DNA from: Saprospiraceae bacterium
GTDB lineage: Bacteria; Bacteroidota; Bacteroidia; Chitinophagales; Saprospiraceae
Direction: 5' to 3'
Length of the DNA: 64,000 nt
Assembly (NCBI GenBank): GCA_026129545.1
Contig: JAHCHX010000001.1
Coordinates: 557,501-621,500, forward strand
Under the pieces are notes generated by a model. It worked only from the letters and a program-made list of their open reading frames with translations. It ran no database searches and was not told the DNA's origin. A program made the translations under genes and the position numbers. Shown piece by piece: positions 27,005 through 36,111 of the stretch (positions are counted from its first letter, which is position 1; the number at the start of each line of letters is the position of its first letter).

Positions 27005-27553
27005 ATGCTGAACAAAAAAATCGCACTTCGCACTTTTCTTTTGGCCTTGTTGTTCGCAGGCTTGTTCGTGGCTGGTTGCAAAGACAATGACGAAGGCACC
27101 GAACAGGAGAACATCACAACGGTGGTGTTGCACTTTATCGGCCCCGGCCTCGACAGGGAGTTCGAGTGGAACGACTTGGATGGCCCCGGCGGAAACGCGC
27201 CCACCGTGCAGACCATAGAACTGCCTCCTTTGACTGGCAACATCACTTGCCGCGTCCATGTGTATGACCGCAGCAAAACGCCCGCAGAAGACATCACGAA
27301 GGAAATAGAGGAAGAGGCCGACGAGCATCTGATTGTCTATATCCCCGATGCTTCCGTCAGCGCGACTTGGAACTACGACGACACGGATAGCAAGGGCAAG
27401 CCATTGGGCATCAAAACCAAGTGGCAAACCAACCAACCCAGTGCCGGCAATCTGCGCGTCATTCTTTACCACGAGCCCACCAACAAGGACAACCTTAGCA
27501 ATCCGGGCGGAGAGGTTGACTTCGATGTCACTTTCCCGGTGCGGATTCAGTAG
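27005..27553 (+). CDS. Lipoprotein encoded after the TonB receptor
   Basis: 182 aa. Lipobox Cys25 (LFVAGC) followed by KDNDEGTEQEN. The rest is a beta-rich domain with conserved-looking VVLHFIGPGLDREFEWND and GIKTKWQTNQPSAGNLRVILYHEP, ending in a strand DVTFPVRI. Proteins of this form recur downstream of TonB receptors with carboxypeptidase-regulatory domains in Bacteroidota, where function is unassigned. Same strand, 58 bases after the receptor, so very likely co-transcribed and acting on the same substrate at the cell surface or periplasm. Confidence 0.75.
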   Translation: MLNKKIALRTFLLALLFAGLFVAGCKDNDEGTEQENITTVVLHFIGPGLDREFEWNDLDGPGGNAPTVQTIELPPLTGNITCRVHVYDRSKTPAEDITKEIEEEADEHLIVYIPDASVSATWNYDDTDSKGKPLGIKTKWQTNQPSAGNLRVILYHEPTNKDNLSNPGGEVDFDVTFPVRIQ

Positions 27554-27560
27554 GGGCTTG

Positions 27561-27907
27561 TGTGCCGTAAATTGAATTTTGCCACAAAGTCGCTAAGACA
27601 CAAAGGGTCAGCAAACAATTTCTTTGCGCCTTCGCTTCTCTTTGTGGCAAATTCAGGCAATCTATTTTACGCCGTATTTGGCGAGACAAAAAACAAACAC
27701 GCACTTCGAGCCTGATAAACGCTCGAATGTGCTGAAACAGAAAAAGTTTGGTTTGGTATCACCGGGCACTGTTGCAAAAACGCTGCCCGGTTTTCGTTTG
27801 GATGCCTCGCGATGTCAAGTTTTGGACGTGGTCGCAAACGCAATCTGCTCAAAATCAGGGGTATCAATCAGGGAAATCTGACAAATCCTATTGAATCAAG
27901 GTATAAA
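27561..27907. repeat. Dispersed repeat, copy A
   Basis: This gap of 378 bases has no gene. 27578-27650 holds an inverted pair (TTGCCACAAAG ... CTTTGTGGCAA). 27762-27790 is a 7-bp hairpin CCGGGCA/TGCCCGG with a T-rich tail, a possible terminator for the receptor operon. 27812-27907 (CAAGTTTTGGACGTGGTCGC... onward) matches 43017-43115 closely, so it is a dispersed element. Confidence 0.65.
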
Positions 27908-27931
27908 GCCGACGTTGGGAGCTCCGCCACC

Positions 27932-28666
27932 TTATTGCTCGCTCATCTTTTTCACCGACCCGGAGCCACTCACATTGGCATCCACGGTAGGCTGGCCCGA
28001 ATAGAACACATCGCCGCTCCCGGCGATGTTGGCCTTGAGCGTTTGCGCCACATCGCAGGTGACCGAGCCAGAGCCTGCTATATCCACTTTGAGTTCGTTG
28101 GCAGTGAGTTGCTTGGCTTTTATGTCGCCGCTACCCGCAATGGACGCTTTCAGCACGTTCGATTTGCCGCCCAACTGTATGCTGCCGCTCCCGGAAATGG
28201 AAGCGATGGTGGAATCGAACTCAACCTCTTGCAGCACAATGTCGCCAGAGCCTGACACTTCCGCTTTCATTTTTTCGGAGCGAATGGGGGTCGTGGCAGT
28301 TATCTTGCCGCTACCGCTAATGGAAAAACGGTCGAAAGCGGGCGCGCTGATGCGAAATTTCAAACCCCTGTGGTTCGACACGTTTTCGCTAAAATAAATC
28401 CTCAGCACGCCATCTTCCACTTCGGTTTTCAGCACGGGCAGCAAGTTTTCCTGTGCCTGCACCTCCACGAAATAATTGTCGGCCACGCTTACTTCCACCT
28501 CGCCACCCACATTTAGGAAGATAGCGTGGAAATCACGCACACTGCGAGTTTCGGTCTTGAAGGGACCTTCACCATGGATGCCAAATCCGAAAGGAGAGTC
28601 CTTAAAAATGCGGGAACCAAACATAAACAGCCCCACCAACAGCATGAAAATCAGTAAATAGCGCAT
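27932..28666 (-). CDS. GIN-domain (DUF2807) putative auto-transporter adhesin head protein
   Basis: 244 aa from the ATG at 28664-28666; the upstream in-frame extension lacks a signal. An N-terminal hydrophobic segment (YLLIFMLLVGLFMFG) is followed by a right-handed beta-helix type domain with repeating GSGD/GSGS turns (SISGSGKI, VSGSGDI, ISGSGSI, IAGSGDI, IAGSGSV, VSGSGSV) spaced ~20 residues, the hallmark of DUF2807. These proteins are common in Bacteroidota; function is not established. Divergent from the DUF1573 gene with a 131-base shared upstream region. Confidence 0.88.
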   Translation of the reverse strand: MRYLLIFMLLVGLFMFGSRIFKDSPFGFGIHGEGPFKTETRSVRDFHAIFLNVGGEVEVSVADNYFVEVQAQENLLPVLKTEVEDGVLRIYFSENVSNHRGLKFRISAPAFDRFSISGSGKITATTPIRSEKMKAEVSGSGDIVLQEVEFDSTIASISGSGSIQLGGKSNVLKASIAGSGDIKAKQLTANELKVDIAGSGSVTCDVAQTLKANIAGSGDVFYSGQPTVDANVSGSGSVKKMSEQ

Positions 28667-28797
28667 TGGTAAATGATTTTGCTTTGAAATGAATCGCCAA
28701 AATTTGAGATTTTGCGCCCCAATCTGGACCGAGCGCGTCGGTTCGACACCTGTTAATACAACAAGGTTACATTTTTTGACTACCAACTTTCCCACTC

Positions 28798-29148
28798 ATG
28801 CTTTGGATGCTGCTGTGCCTGCAAATGTTGTCGGCTCCCACGCCGGTCGTCGCTTGGCTTACCGAACAAGACCACGACTTTGGCGAACTTCGGCGTGCTC
28901 GACCCGCGACTTTTGTTTTCAAATTCAAAAATACCGCCACCGACACCATCGTGTTGCAAACCGTGCGTACCACCTGCGGATGCACCGCTGCACGCTACAC
29001 AGAGGCTCCCATCGCGCCCGGTGCCGTTGGTGAAATAGCCGTAGAATACGATGCTTACCAAACTGGCGCGTTCAGCAAAAAAATAAAGGTGTTTTTTGAC
29101 AAGCAAAAAAAAGCGGAAGTGCTGTGGATACGGGGAAGGGTGAATTGA
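28798..29148 (+). CDS. DUF1573 domain protein
   Basis: 116 aa. A short N-terminal hydrophobic segment, then the DUF1573 core: DHDFGELRRARPATFVFKFKN, VRTTCGCTAARYTEAPIAPGAVGEIAVEYDA, ending WIRGRVN. The TTCGCT motif is diagnostic. Usually exported Ig-like proteins of unknown role in Bacteroidota. The start ATG gives a signal-like N-terminus; a longer form is not in frame. Confidence 0.85.
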   Translation: MLWMLLCLQMLSAPTPVVAWLTEQDHDFGELRRARPATFVFKFKNTATDTIVLQTVRTTCGCTAARYTEAPIAPGAVGEIAVEYDAYQTGAFSKKIKVFFDKQKKAEVLWIRGRVN

Positions 29149-29197
29149 GAGGGGCCGTCCGCTGTGCGTGACCCGGCGGTCAATCGAACCAATCGAA

Positions 29198-30316
29198 TCA
29201 ATCCACTACCCCATTCTCGATTTCAAAAATCTTGTAATCGCCCGTGAAAGAGGACACGATGGCCTCCACGCGGCTGCGCTGCGTATCGGTGATGAAAATT
29301 TGGCCGAACTCGCGTTCAATCAGCAGGCCCACCAATTGGCGGACGCGCCTTTCGTCGAGTTTGTCAAAAATGTCGTCGAGCAAAAGGATGGGCGCAAACC
29401 CTTTTTCGCGGCGCAGCACTTCGTACTGTGCCAGCCGGAGCGCCAACAGGAAGGATTTGAGTTGGCCTTGCGAGGCAAATCTTTTCACGGGCTGCCCGTC
29501 CATGAAGAGCGCCAAGTCGTCGCGGTGCGGCCCGACGGTGCTGCGTTGGAGCAGACGGTCTTTGTCCAAATGCGAGCGGAACAAAGTGTTCAAGTCGCGT
29601 TCGGTCATGTCGCTCTCGTAGCGGGCGTCCACCTGTTCGCGGTCGGCGGATATGGCGGCATAAAAGTCCTTAAACAGGGGTTGGAAGGTGGCGATGAAGT
29701 GGCTGCGTTGCTCGTGCAACATTTGGGCTGGGGCGGGCATTTGCCGGTCAATGCTTTCGAGCAGGGAGGCATCGAAGGTTTTTTCCTCAAAAAATTTTTT
29801 CAGGAGCGCGTTGCGTTGTTTGAGCAGGGCATTGTAGGTCAGCAAATTTTGCAAATAGTTGGGGGAAATCTGCGAGAGTGTGGCGTCGAGGAATCGCCGC
29901 CGGTCTTCGCTGCCATCTTGCACCAGCGTCACGTCGTCGGGTGCAATCATCACCACGGGGAAGAGGCCGATGTAGTCGGTCAAGCGGGTGAAGGACACAC
30001 CGTTGCGCTCGATTTCCTTGCGTTGGCCGACAGGATATTTAGCGACGATGTCGGATTGGCTTGCGTCGTTCCCCTGTGGTTGGGCGAATCTGCCCTCTAA
30101 GCGGAAAAACGCGGCACCATGCCGTACCAAGTGTTTGTCGTTCAGCCCCGTATGGCTTTTGCACAAACAAAGAAAATGCACCGCGTCGAGGACGTTGGTC
30201 TTTCCCATCCCGTTGAGGCCAGTGAAGCAATTGAGGCGGGGCGAAAGGTCGAACGTTTGACTTTCGTAGTTTTTAAAGTTGGTGAGTTTGAGTCGGGAAA
30301 GATGCACGAGGGGCAA
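29198..30316 (-). CDS. recF: DNA replication/repair protein RecF
   Basis: 372 aa, the usual RecF length. Walker A G33-LNGMGKT-40, ABC-type signature SQGQLKSFLLALRLAQ, Walker B ILLLDDIFDKLD, and the terminal IFITDTQRSRVEAI. SMC-like ATPase that loads RecA at single-strand gaps with RecO/RecR. It starts 12 bases after the stop of the phosphonatase-like HAD gene on the same strand, so the two are probably co-transcribed. dnaA, dnaN and gyrB, its common neighbours elsewhere, are absent here, as is usual in Bacteroidota. Confidence 0.96.
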   Translation of the reverse strand: MPLVHLSRLKLTNFKNYESQTFDLSPRLNCFTGLNGMGKTNVLDAVHFLCLCKSHTGLNDKHLVRHGAAFFRLEGRFAQPQGNDASQSDIVAKYPVGQRKEIERNGVSFTRLTDYIGLFPVVMIAPDDVTLVQDGSEDRRRFLDATLSQISPNYLQNLLTYNALLKQRNALLKKFFEEKTFDASLLESIDRQMPAPAQMLHEQRSHFIATFQPLFKDFYAAISADREQVDARYESDMTERDLNTLFRSHLDKDRLLQRSTVGPHRDDLALFMDGQPVKRFASQGQLKSFLLALRLAQYEVLRREKGFAPILLLDDIFDKLDERRVRQLVGLLIEREFGQIFITDTQRSRVEAIVSSFTGDYKIFEIENGVVD

Positions 30317-30328
30317 AGGTAGCCGAAC

Positions 30329-31078
30329 TCAGGTCAAAACCATCTGCCCATGTTTTTTCAAAAAAACGGGCAAATCGGAAAGGGAGTTGAGCAAGCCGTC
30401 GTTGTCCAGCCGTTCCAATTCCGCCCGGGTGTGCGTGCCGTTCGTCACTGCCAGCGAAAGCAGGCAGCCTGCCTGACGGCCTTCCTCCAAATCAACAGGG
30501 GTGTCGCCTACTTTGACCACTTGCTTTGGGTCGCTTATGCCGAACGCGGACATTGCTTTTTGAATCATGAAAGGGGCGGGGCGGCCTTGCGGCACCTCAT
30601 CGCTCGCGACCGAGAAATTGATGATGGTGCCAACGCTCCCCACATAGTCGGCATTCAACCCTGCCAGCCAACCCAGTTTGTTAAGTATGATGTTCGTCAC
30701 GGTGCGATAGAAGCCCGTGTTGAGCGCGATTAAGATGTCGCGCTCGCGCAGCCAATCGAATGCTTCCAACGCGCCTTCGGTCGGCTCTACGGGGTGTGTG
30801 CGGTAGTGGTTTTCCAAAATATCGCGGAACACCTCGAACGAGTGCGCAGCTTTTTTTGCGATGACGGCGGCATCTGTTGCGTCGCCTAATTGCTCGCGCC
30901 AAAGCAAGTGGAACACTTCGAGTTTCGACACGCCCATCAGTGCGTTGAGCCGTTTGTCGGCGGCCTCTATGCCCAGTGTCCGGCAGGCCTCGACAAAGCA
31001 GTGGAACACTTCGTTGTTGTCGCGGACGGTGGTGCCAGCCATATCGAACATGACGAGGCGGATAGGGGGATGGTTCAT
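30329..31078 (-). CDS. Phosphonatase-like (PhnX-like) HAD hydrolase
   Basis: 249 aa. HAD-superfamily enzyme of the PhnX-like clade (TIGR03351 type). Motif I is DMAGT (nucleophile Asp12, Ala14) rather than DxDxT. The cap domain has MGVSK with Lys52, the position of the Schiff-base lysine of phosphonoacetaldehyde hydrolase. Arg166 replaces the usual motif III lysine (QGRPAP), and motif IV is GDTPVD (Asp192, Asp196). These three features together mark phosphonatases. Expected reaction: hydrolytic C-P cleavage of a 2-oxoethylphosphonate such as phosphonoacetaldehyde or its hydroxy derivative. Neighbouring FAD oxidase and permease support this. Divergent from the permease gene. Confidence 0.88.
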   Translation of the reverse strand: MNHPPIRLVMFDMAGTTVRDNNEVFHCFVEACRTLGIEAADKRLNALMGVSKLEVFHLLWREQLGDATDAAVIAKKAAHSFEVFRDILENHYRTHPVEPTEGALEAFDWLRERDILIALNTGFYRTVTNIILNKLGWLAGLNADYVGSVGTIINFSVASDEVPQGRPAPFMIQKAMSAFGISDPKQVVKVGDTPVDLEEGRQAGCLLSLAVTNGTHTRAELERLDNDGLLNSLSDLPVFLKKHGQMVLT

Positions 31079-31279
31079 CTTGTTTGCTTTTTGGGCGAAG
31101 GTAGCGGGCGCTGCATAAAGGCCAGATTAAGTTTTCCGGCACTTGGGTTACGCTTGTTTTACTCATAATTTACCTTAAAAAAACCTTGTCGGGTCGGGTT
31201 TTAAATTATCGTTACTTCTCTCAAAGTGCCTCATATTCAGTGTGAAGGGGCGGTATGATTGTGGCTCAATCAGGACTTC

Positions 31280-32560
31280 ATGCTCCGTTCCGACTGGCTT
31301 GCCCGCCGCCTTGCAGTTGCTCCGCCCGCCGTGTTTGTGGGGGTGGCTGGGGTGTTTGCTTTTGTGGCGTATTGTTGTGTGTATGCCTTTCGCAAGCCGT
31401 TCACGGCGGGCACCTACGAGGGGCTGATGTTGTGGGGTGTTCAGTTCAAAATCGTGTTGGTGGTGGCGCAGGTGGCAGGTTATGCCTTATCCAAGTTCAT
31501 TGGCATTCGGGTCATATCGGGCATGGCGGCAAGGCATCGGGCGGCGACCCTGCTCGGTGTAGCGGGTTTGGCGGGGGTGTCGCTACTCGGCTTTGCGCTC
31601 ACTCCTTTCCCGTGGAATGCCGCGTGGATGTTCGTCAATGGCCTGCCGTTGGGCATGGCTTGGGGCTTGGTGTTTGGCTATTTGGAGGGGCGGCGGGTGA
31701 CGGAGGCGTTGGCGGCCATGCTTTGTGTCAACTTTATCATTTCTTCGGGGTTCGTGAAAACGACGGGGCGCTGGCTGCTCGATGTGCAAGGGCTTAGCGA
31801 ACAATGGATGCCCTTTGCGGCTGCGCTGCTGTTTGTGCCGGGGCTGCTGCTGTGCGTGTGGGTGATGGAACATTTGCCACCACCGTCGAAAGCGGACGAG
31901 GCGCAGCGGGCGCCGCGCCAAAAGATGTCGCCGCAAGCGTGCAGGGGATTGTTTTGGCGTTACGCCCCGGGGCTGGTGTTGCTGGTGACGGTCTATCTGG
32001 TGCTGACCATCGTGCGCGACGTGCGCGACAATTTCACGGTGGAAATCTGGCGAGAGTTGGGTTTTGGTGGCAACGCGACTATACTGACCACCGCTGAAAT
32101 TCCGGTGGCGGTGCTTTCGCTGCTGGCGGTGGGTGCCATGATGTTTGTGCGCGACAACGCATTTGCCTTGCGGCTCAATCACTTGCTCGTCGCGTTGGGC
32201 GCGGTTTTGCTCATCGGCAGCACGGTGTTGTTTCAGCAGGGGGGTATTTCCCCGATTGTGTGGATGGTGGCCTCCGGGTTCGGTCTGTTTTTGCCCTATA
32301 TTTTGTTCAACGGTGTGTTGTTCGACCGTTTGCTGGCGCATTTCCGCGAGCGTGGCAACGTGGGGTTCTTGATTTATGTGGCCGACTCTATCGGCTATTT
32401 GGGCAGCGTGGGCGTGTTGCTTTGGCGCAATTTCGGCGCGGGCGAGATGAGTTGGCTTGGCTTCTACACGAGCCTTTGCTATGGCGGCGCGGTGCTGATG
32501 TTGGTGCTGATGGCAGGTTCGTATTGGTATTTTTTGAAAAAAAAGGTTGATGAGGGTTGA
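31280..32560 (+). CDS. MFS-type permease (DUF5690-like), probable phosphonate or phosphorylated-compound importer
   Basis: 426 aa from the ATG at 31280; a TTG at 31259 is in frame but adds little. About twelve hydrophobic segments. The first ends in YCCVYAFRKPFTAGTYEG, like the GlpT/UhpT-type organophosphate antiporter signature, and VVAQVAGYALSKFIGIRV follows. A middle loop (~225-250) is basic. I place it in the DUF5690 group; the substrate is not shown by sequence. Organophosphate:phosphate antiporter similarity plus the phosphonate neighbours suggest a phosphonate substrate. Its stop codon lies inside a decamer tandem repeat, and the FAD oxidase follows on the same strand. Confidence 0.8.
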   Translation: MLRSDWLARRLAVAPPAVFVGVAGVFAFVAYCCVYAFRKPFTAGTYEGLMLWGVQFKIVLVVAQVAGYALSKFIGIRVISGMAARHRAATLLGVAGLAGVSLLGFALTPFPWNAAWMFVNGLPLGMAWGLVFGYLEGRRVTEALAAMLCVNFIISSGFVKTTGRWLLDVQGLSEQWMPFAAALLFVPGLLLCVWVMEHLPPPSKADEAQRAPRQKMSPQACRGLFWRYAPGLVLLVTVYLVLTIVRDVRDNFTVEIWRELGFGGNATILTTAEIPVAVLSLLAVGAMMFVRDNAFALRLNHLLVALGAVLLIGSTVLFQQGGISPIVWMVASGFGLFLPYILFNGVLFDRLLAHFRERGNVGFLIYVADSIGYLGSVGVLLWRNFGAGEMSWLGFYTSLCYGGAVLMLVLMAGSYWYFLKKKVDEG

Positions 32561-32755
32561 TGAGGGTTGATGAAAGTTGATAAGGGTTGATGAAGGTTGA
32601 TAAAGGTTGATGAGGGTTGATGAGGGTTGATGAGGGTTGATGAAAGTTGATAAGGGTTGATGAAGGTTGATGAGGGTTGATGAGGGTTGATAAAGGTTGA
32701 TGAGGGTTGATGAGGGTTGATGTCGTGGTGTATGCCGCAATTTATCAACCCTCGT
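32543..32755. repeat. Decamer tandem repeat (GGTTGATGAG-type)
   Basis: About 18-20 imperfect copies of GGTTGATGAG/GGTTGATAAA run through the 3' end of the permease gene to 32722, followed by an inverted piece (TATCAACCCTCGTCAAC at ~32741-32757). A related repeat, also with forward and inverted parts, lies at 38364-38520. No gene. Confidence 0.9.
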
Positions 32756-32778
32756 CAACTTTCACAAACACACATACC

Positions 32779-33900
32779 ATGAACGACAACAAATTTGATG
32801 TGGCCGTCGTAGGCGCTGGCATCGTGGGTTTGGCAGTCGCTTACGCTGCCGCCAAAAAGGGGCAGAAAGTGGTCGTGTTCGAGCGCAACCCGCGCGCGGT
32901 GGGTGCCTCGGTGCGCAATTTTGGCTTGCTGTGGCCGGTTGGTCAGCCAGTGGGTCGGTTGCTTGAGCGTGCGCTGCGCAGCCGCGAGATTTGGCTGGAA
33001 GTGGCGCGGGCCAGCGGTATTTGGCTCAAACAAAACGGCTCGCTCCATCTGGCTTATCACGACGACGAAATGGCCGTGCTGCGCGATTTCGAGCGTGACT
33101 CCGCTGGGGCGGGCTATCAAACCCAATTGCTTGCGCCGCACGAGGTGGCGACTTATTCGCCTGCCGTGAGGGAAAAGGGACTGAAAGGGGCAATGTGGAG
33201 CGCGACGGAGTGTACCGTCACCTCCCGACAAGCTATTCCGCAGATTGCCGCGTTTTTGGAAAAAGAGCTTGGTGTGGAGTTTCACTTTGGCTCTGCGGTG
33301 ACGCATGTGGAGTCGCACATACTGTCCGATTTTTACGAACACTGGCAGGCCGAGCGCATCTTCATTTGCTCTGGTGCGGAGTTTGAGACTTTGTATCCCA
33401 AAATTTTCCGCGAGAGCGGCATCACCAAATGCAAGTTGCAAATGCTACGTACTTCTTCGCAACCCTCCGATTGGGACTTGGGGGCATCGCTCTGCGCCGG
33501 GCTGACGCTGCTGCATTATTCCTCTTTTGCGCATCTGGAAAGCCTCGCCCCTGTGCGTGAGCGCTACGACCTCGAAACCCCCGACTTTTCGAGGTATGGC
33601 ATCCATGTGCTGGTGTCGCAAAATTCTTTTGGCGAAATCATACTCGGCGACAGCCACGAATATGGCTGGGATGTGTCGCCTTTCGATAGCGAGGCCATCA
33701 ATGCGCTGATTCTGGAGTATTTGCACACTTTCGCGCTATTTCCCGCCCCCACGATTGCGGAGACTTGGCATGGCATTTATCCCAAACTGCCGGGGCACAC
33801 CGATTTTGTGGTGGAGGCTGAGCCGGGGGTCTGGATTGTCAATGGTCTGAGTGGCGCGGGCATGACGATGAGCTTTGGGCTGGCAGAGGAGGTGGTGTAG
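32779..33900 (+). CDS. FAD-dependent amine oxidase of the phosphonate-linked TIGR03364 type
   Basis: 373 aa from the ATG at 32779. DAO-fold oxidoreductase: dinucleotide motif VVGAGIVGLAVAYAAAKKG (from residue ~8), a second-strand acidic FERNPRAVGASVRNFG, and a C-terminal GLSGAGMTMSFGLAEEV that closes the FAD site. Related to glycine oxidase. The TIGR03364 family is known to sit beside PhnX-like hydrolases and is proposed to deaminate aminophosphonates oxidatively to the aldehyde that the HAD enzyme cleaves. Here the pair is separated only by the permease. Family assignment rests on motifs and context. Confidence 0.82.
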   Translation: MNDNKFDVAVVGAGIVGLAVAYAAAKKGQKVVVFERNPRAVGASVRNFGLLWPVGQPVGRLLERALRSREIWLEVARASGIWLKQNGSLHLAYHDDEMAVLRDFERDSAGAGYQTQLLAPHEVATYSPAVREKGLKGAMWSATECTVTSRQAIPQIAAFLEKELGVEFHFGSAVTHVESHILSDFYEHWQAERIFICSGAEFETLYPKIFRESGITKCKLQMLRTSSQPSDWDLGASLCAGLTLLHYSSFAHLESLAPVRERYDLETPDFSRYGIHVLVSQNSFGEIILGDSHEYGWDVSPFDSEAINALILEYLHTFALFPAPTIAETWHGIYPKLPGHTDFVVEAEPGVWIVNGLSGAGMTMSFGLAEEVV

Positions 33901-33902
33901 GC

Positions 33903-33956
33903 GATTTGCGATTTGCGATTTGCGATTTACGATTTGCGATTTGCGATTTGCGATTG
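33903..33956. repeat. 7-bp tandem repeat (GATTTGC)
   Basis: Seven copies of GATTTGC (one GATTTAC) plus a partial copy, immediately after the oxidase stop codon. Confidence 0.9.
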
Positions 33957-34325
33957 GTGCGAATCAAGGGGTAAAAAAGCCTCGGAGAGGCGAAAATGTT
34001 GGTAGAAATTTGCGCGCCCAATGAATCCAAGCCCCGCTCTTGGCGGGGCGAAATACAACGATTTTCGCTTTGGCGGGTTCTGAGGTGTCATCCCGGAAGA
34101 ATGGAGGGGTGACATCTCAAAAACAGGCCGAGATATCGCCTTTTTCGTTCCTGAAAAGATGACACCTCTTACAAACCGAGAATGGCTGGGCGAAACATTG
34201 AACGCTCGTGTCAACATTCCGCCCAAAGCGGGGCTACCCCAACCCTTCATTCGGATGATTTGCGATTGAGCGGCAACTAAGTCGCTGCGGCCACGGCAGC
34301 CCCGACCTATTTTATTCGTTGGTTT
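33957..34325. repeat. Gap with palindromic dispersed-type repeats
   Basis: No gene. It contains GCCCCGC/GCGGGGC (34031-34037 with 34043-34049), with a flank (AATGTTGGTAGAAATTTGCG) typical of palindromic repeats scattered in these genomes. A second element has GAGGTGTCATC (34082-34092) inverted at 34158-34168, and an imperfect GGGGTGACATCTC copy between them. Confidence 0.6.
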
Positions 34326-35981
34326 TTAGAATAGGAGCTCCACCGGAACCACTTGCTTTGCAATGCCCGGCCCTTGATAACAGACATCGAGCCATCCGCC
34401 GCCACCGCCGTTGAACCATTCGACCCGGATAGAATGGTCGCCCGGCGGTAATTCTATTTTCCCGGACTTTTCCTGCACGCCGTGGTCGCCGTCGTTGTCC
34501 ACCACCAATTTGCCGTCGAGGTAAAGTTTGCTGCCGTCGTCGGAACGGGTGAAAAAAGTGTAGCGGCCTGATTCCTTGATGCGAATCTTGCACTCGTACG
34601 CCACCGCTATCTGTTGCGGGCGTGGCAGCGGCACCTCGTCGGAGGTGATTTCATAAATGCGCCCCGAAGCCACGGGGCGGAGGCTGCGAAAATCGGGCAG
34701 TTGTTTGAGGCCATCCACCAAATAGCAGGTGTATCGAACTGGCGGCTTTTTACCCGCTGGCACGAATCGGTAATGCGCCTCGGCCACTTCGCTTTCCAGT
34801 TTTCCTTGGCGAAATACGCCGCTGCGCACCACCGTGTTTTGCTTTGTTGGGATGGGGGCGGTGTAGCGAGGCGATGAGGCGGTGGGGAGTGAGCCGTCGA
34901 GGGTGTAGCGCAGTTCGGTGTCGTTTGTCGTGTTGGGATTTTCCATGTGAATGGTGGTGTCGCTGAAAAAGAGGCCGCCTGCCCGTTGGTTGTGGATGGC
35001 TTTGGGCAGCAAAATTGGTTTTTCCAAAAAGGTCAGTACCGGGTAGTTGAGGGGTGGCTCGGCGAATCCCTCGAAGGCGCATTGCACGGGGCGACCTATC
35101 CAGGCGTAAGGGCGCTCCAAACCGAGCGCAAAGGCTACTGTGGCTGCGTTGTCGTATTGATAGACGGGGGTGGGAATCCGATACCCTTTTTTGATGCCGT
35201 GCCCCCACAGTAGGAACGGAATTTCCATCTCGGCCATCGTGAGGCCGCCATGCCCCAGCCCGATGCCGCCGTGGTCAGAAGAGACGATGACCAGCGTTCG
35301 GTCGGCGATGCCAGCGGCTTCTATGGCGGCGATGATTTGCCCGATGAGCGAGTCCGCTTTGCTGACAGAGGCGTAGTAAGCAGGGCTGCCGTGTCCCGAT
35401 TCGTGGCCAGCGTGGTCCACATGGTCAAGGTGCACAAAACAGAACGTGGGTTTTTCTTGCCGAATGAACGCGGCGGCCAATTGCGCGGCGGTGTTTTCGT
35501 CGGGCGCGGCGGTGTCGTAGTCCACTGCGGATTTTTCGAACAATCGCCCAAAGCCTCCCCAATGGTAAATGGCGCCGATGGTGGCTTGGGGCATTTGGCC
35601 ATCTATCTCGCTGAAAATGGTGGGGAAGATGTCCTCCTTGCCTTTCACCACAGGGGGTAGGATGAAGTTGTCGCGCTCATAGTCGTTGCTGTGCACACCG
35701 TGTTGCTCCACATCTGCCCCCATGACCATGGAGGCCCAGTTGGAGCTGGAACTGCTGGGGGTGACGCAACGCGCTTGCAGGGTGTAGGCGCCCTCGGCCA
35801 TCAAGCGGTCGAGCACGGGTGTGGCGGCTTTCCTAATGCCGTCGGGGCTGAGGCCATCCACCCCAATGACGACGACGTGGCGTATGCCGAGGTCTTTGTG
35901 GGCTGACGGCTGTGTGGCGCATCCGACCATGATGGAGACCAATAAGGACAGGTTGAGTATTTTGAATGACTTGGTGTGCAT
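34326..35981 (-). CDS. Lipoprotein phosphodiesterase/phosphonate hydrolase (alkaline phosphatase superfamily) with chitobiase-C and PA14 domains
   Basis: 551 aa from the ATG at 35979-35981, chosen because it gives a lipoprotein signal (Cys21 in VGCATQ). Residues ~33-330: type I phosphodiesterase / alkaline phosphatase fold with metal Asp42 (VVVIGVDG), likely nucleophile Ser78 in the SSSN motif that replaces TFPN, LDHVDHAGHESGHG, and SSDHGGIGLGHGG ligands. Then a chitobiase-C-like segment (LRYTLDGSLP...) and a C-terminal PA14-like domain (GRYTFFTRSDDGSKLYLDGKLV). The superfamily includes nucleotide pyrophosphatases, phosphonate monoester hydrolases and phosphonoacetate hydrolase. Surface placement suggests it liberates headgroups from lipids or glycans. 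Probably co-transcribed with the PhnZ-like gene upstream. Confidence 0.82.
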   Translation of the reverse strand: MHTKSFKILNLSLLVSIMVGCATQPSAHKDLGIRHVVVIGVDGLSPDGIRKAATPVLDRLMAEGAYTLQARCVTPSSSSSNWASMVMGADVEQHGVHSNDYERDNFILPPVVKGKEDIFPTIFSEIDGQMPQATIGAIYHWGGFGRLFEKSAVDYDTAAPDENTAAQLAAAFIRQEKPTFCFVHLDHVDHAGHESGHGSPAYYASVSKADSLIGQIIAAIEAAGIADRTLVIVSSDHGGIGLGHGGLTMAEMEIPFLLWGHGIKKGYRIPTPVYQYDNAATVAFALGLERPYAWIGRPVQCAFEGFAEPPLNYPVLTFLEKPILLPKAIHNQRAGGLFFSDTTIHMENPNTTNDTELRYTLDGSLPTASSPRYTAPIPTKQNTVVRSGVFRQGKLESEVAEAHYRFVPAGKKPPVRYTCYLVDGLKQLPDFRSLRPVASGRIYEITSDEVPLPRPQQIAVAYECKIRIKESGRYTFFTRSDDGSKLYLDGKLVVDNDGDHGVQEKSGKIELPPGDHSIRVEWFNGGGGGWLDVCYQGPGIAKQVVPVELLF

Positions 35982-36111
35982 GGTGTGGTGGTGGTTGAAA
36001 GGTTGAGTGGCGATGAGGTTTGTTCCGCCGCGCCCGCGTTGCCCGATTTTGAGATAACGGTCAACGATATTTTCAAGTGAGTATGCCCCATCACAGAAAA
36101 CCATATAGCGC

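Noticed and set aside
29168..30100. 310-codon plus-strand frame
   Set aside because: Antisense to recF, which carries all RecF motifs.
32543..32755. Possible CRISPR array
   Set aside because: Repeats are contiguous decamers without spacers and no cas genes are nearby.
31583..32758. 391-codon minus-strand frame with Ile-Asn-His-Gln-Pro repeats
   Set aside because: Translation of the decamer tandem repeat plus antisense of the permease gene.
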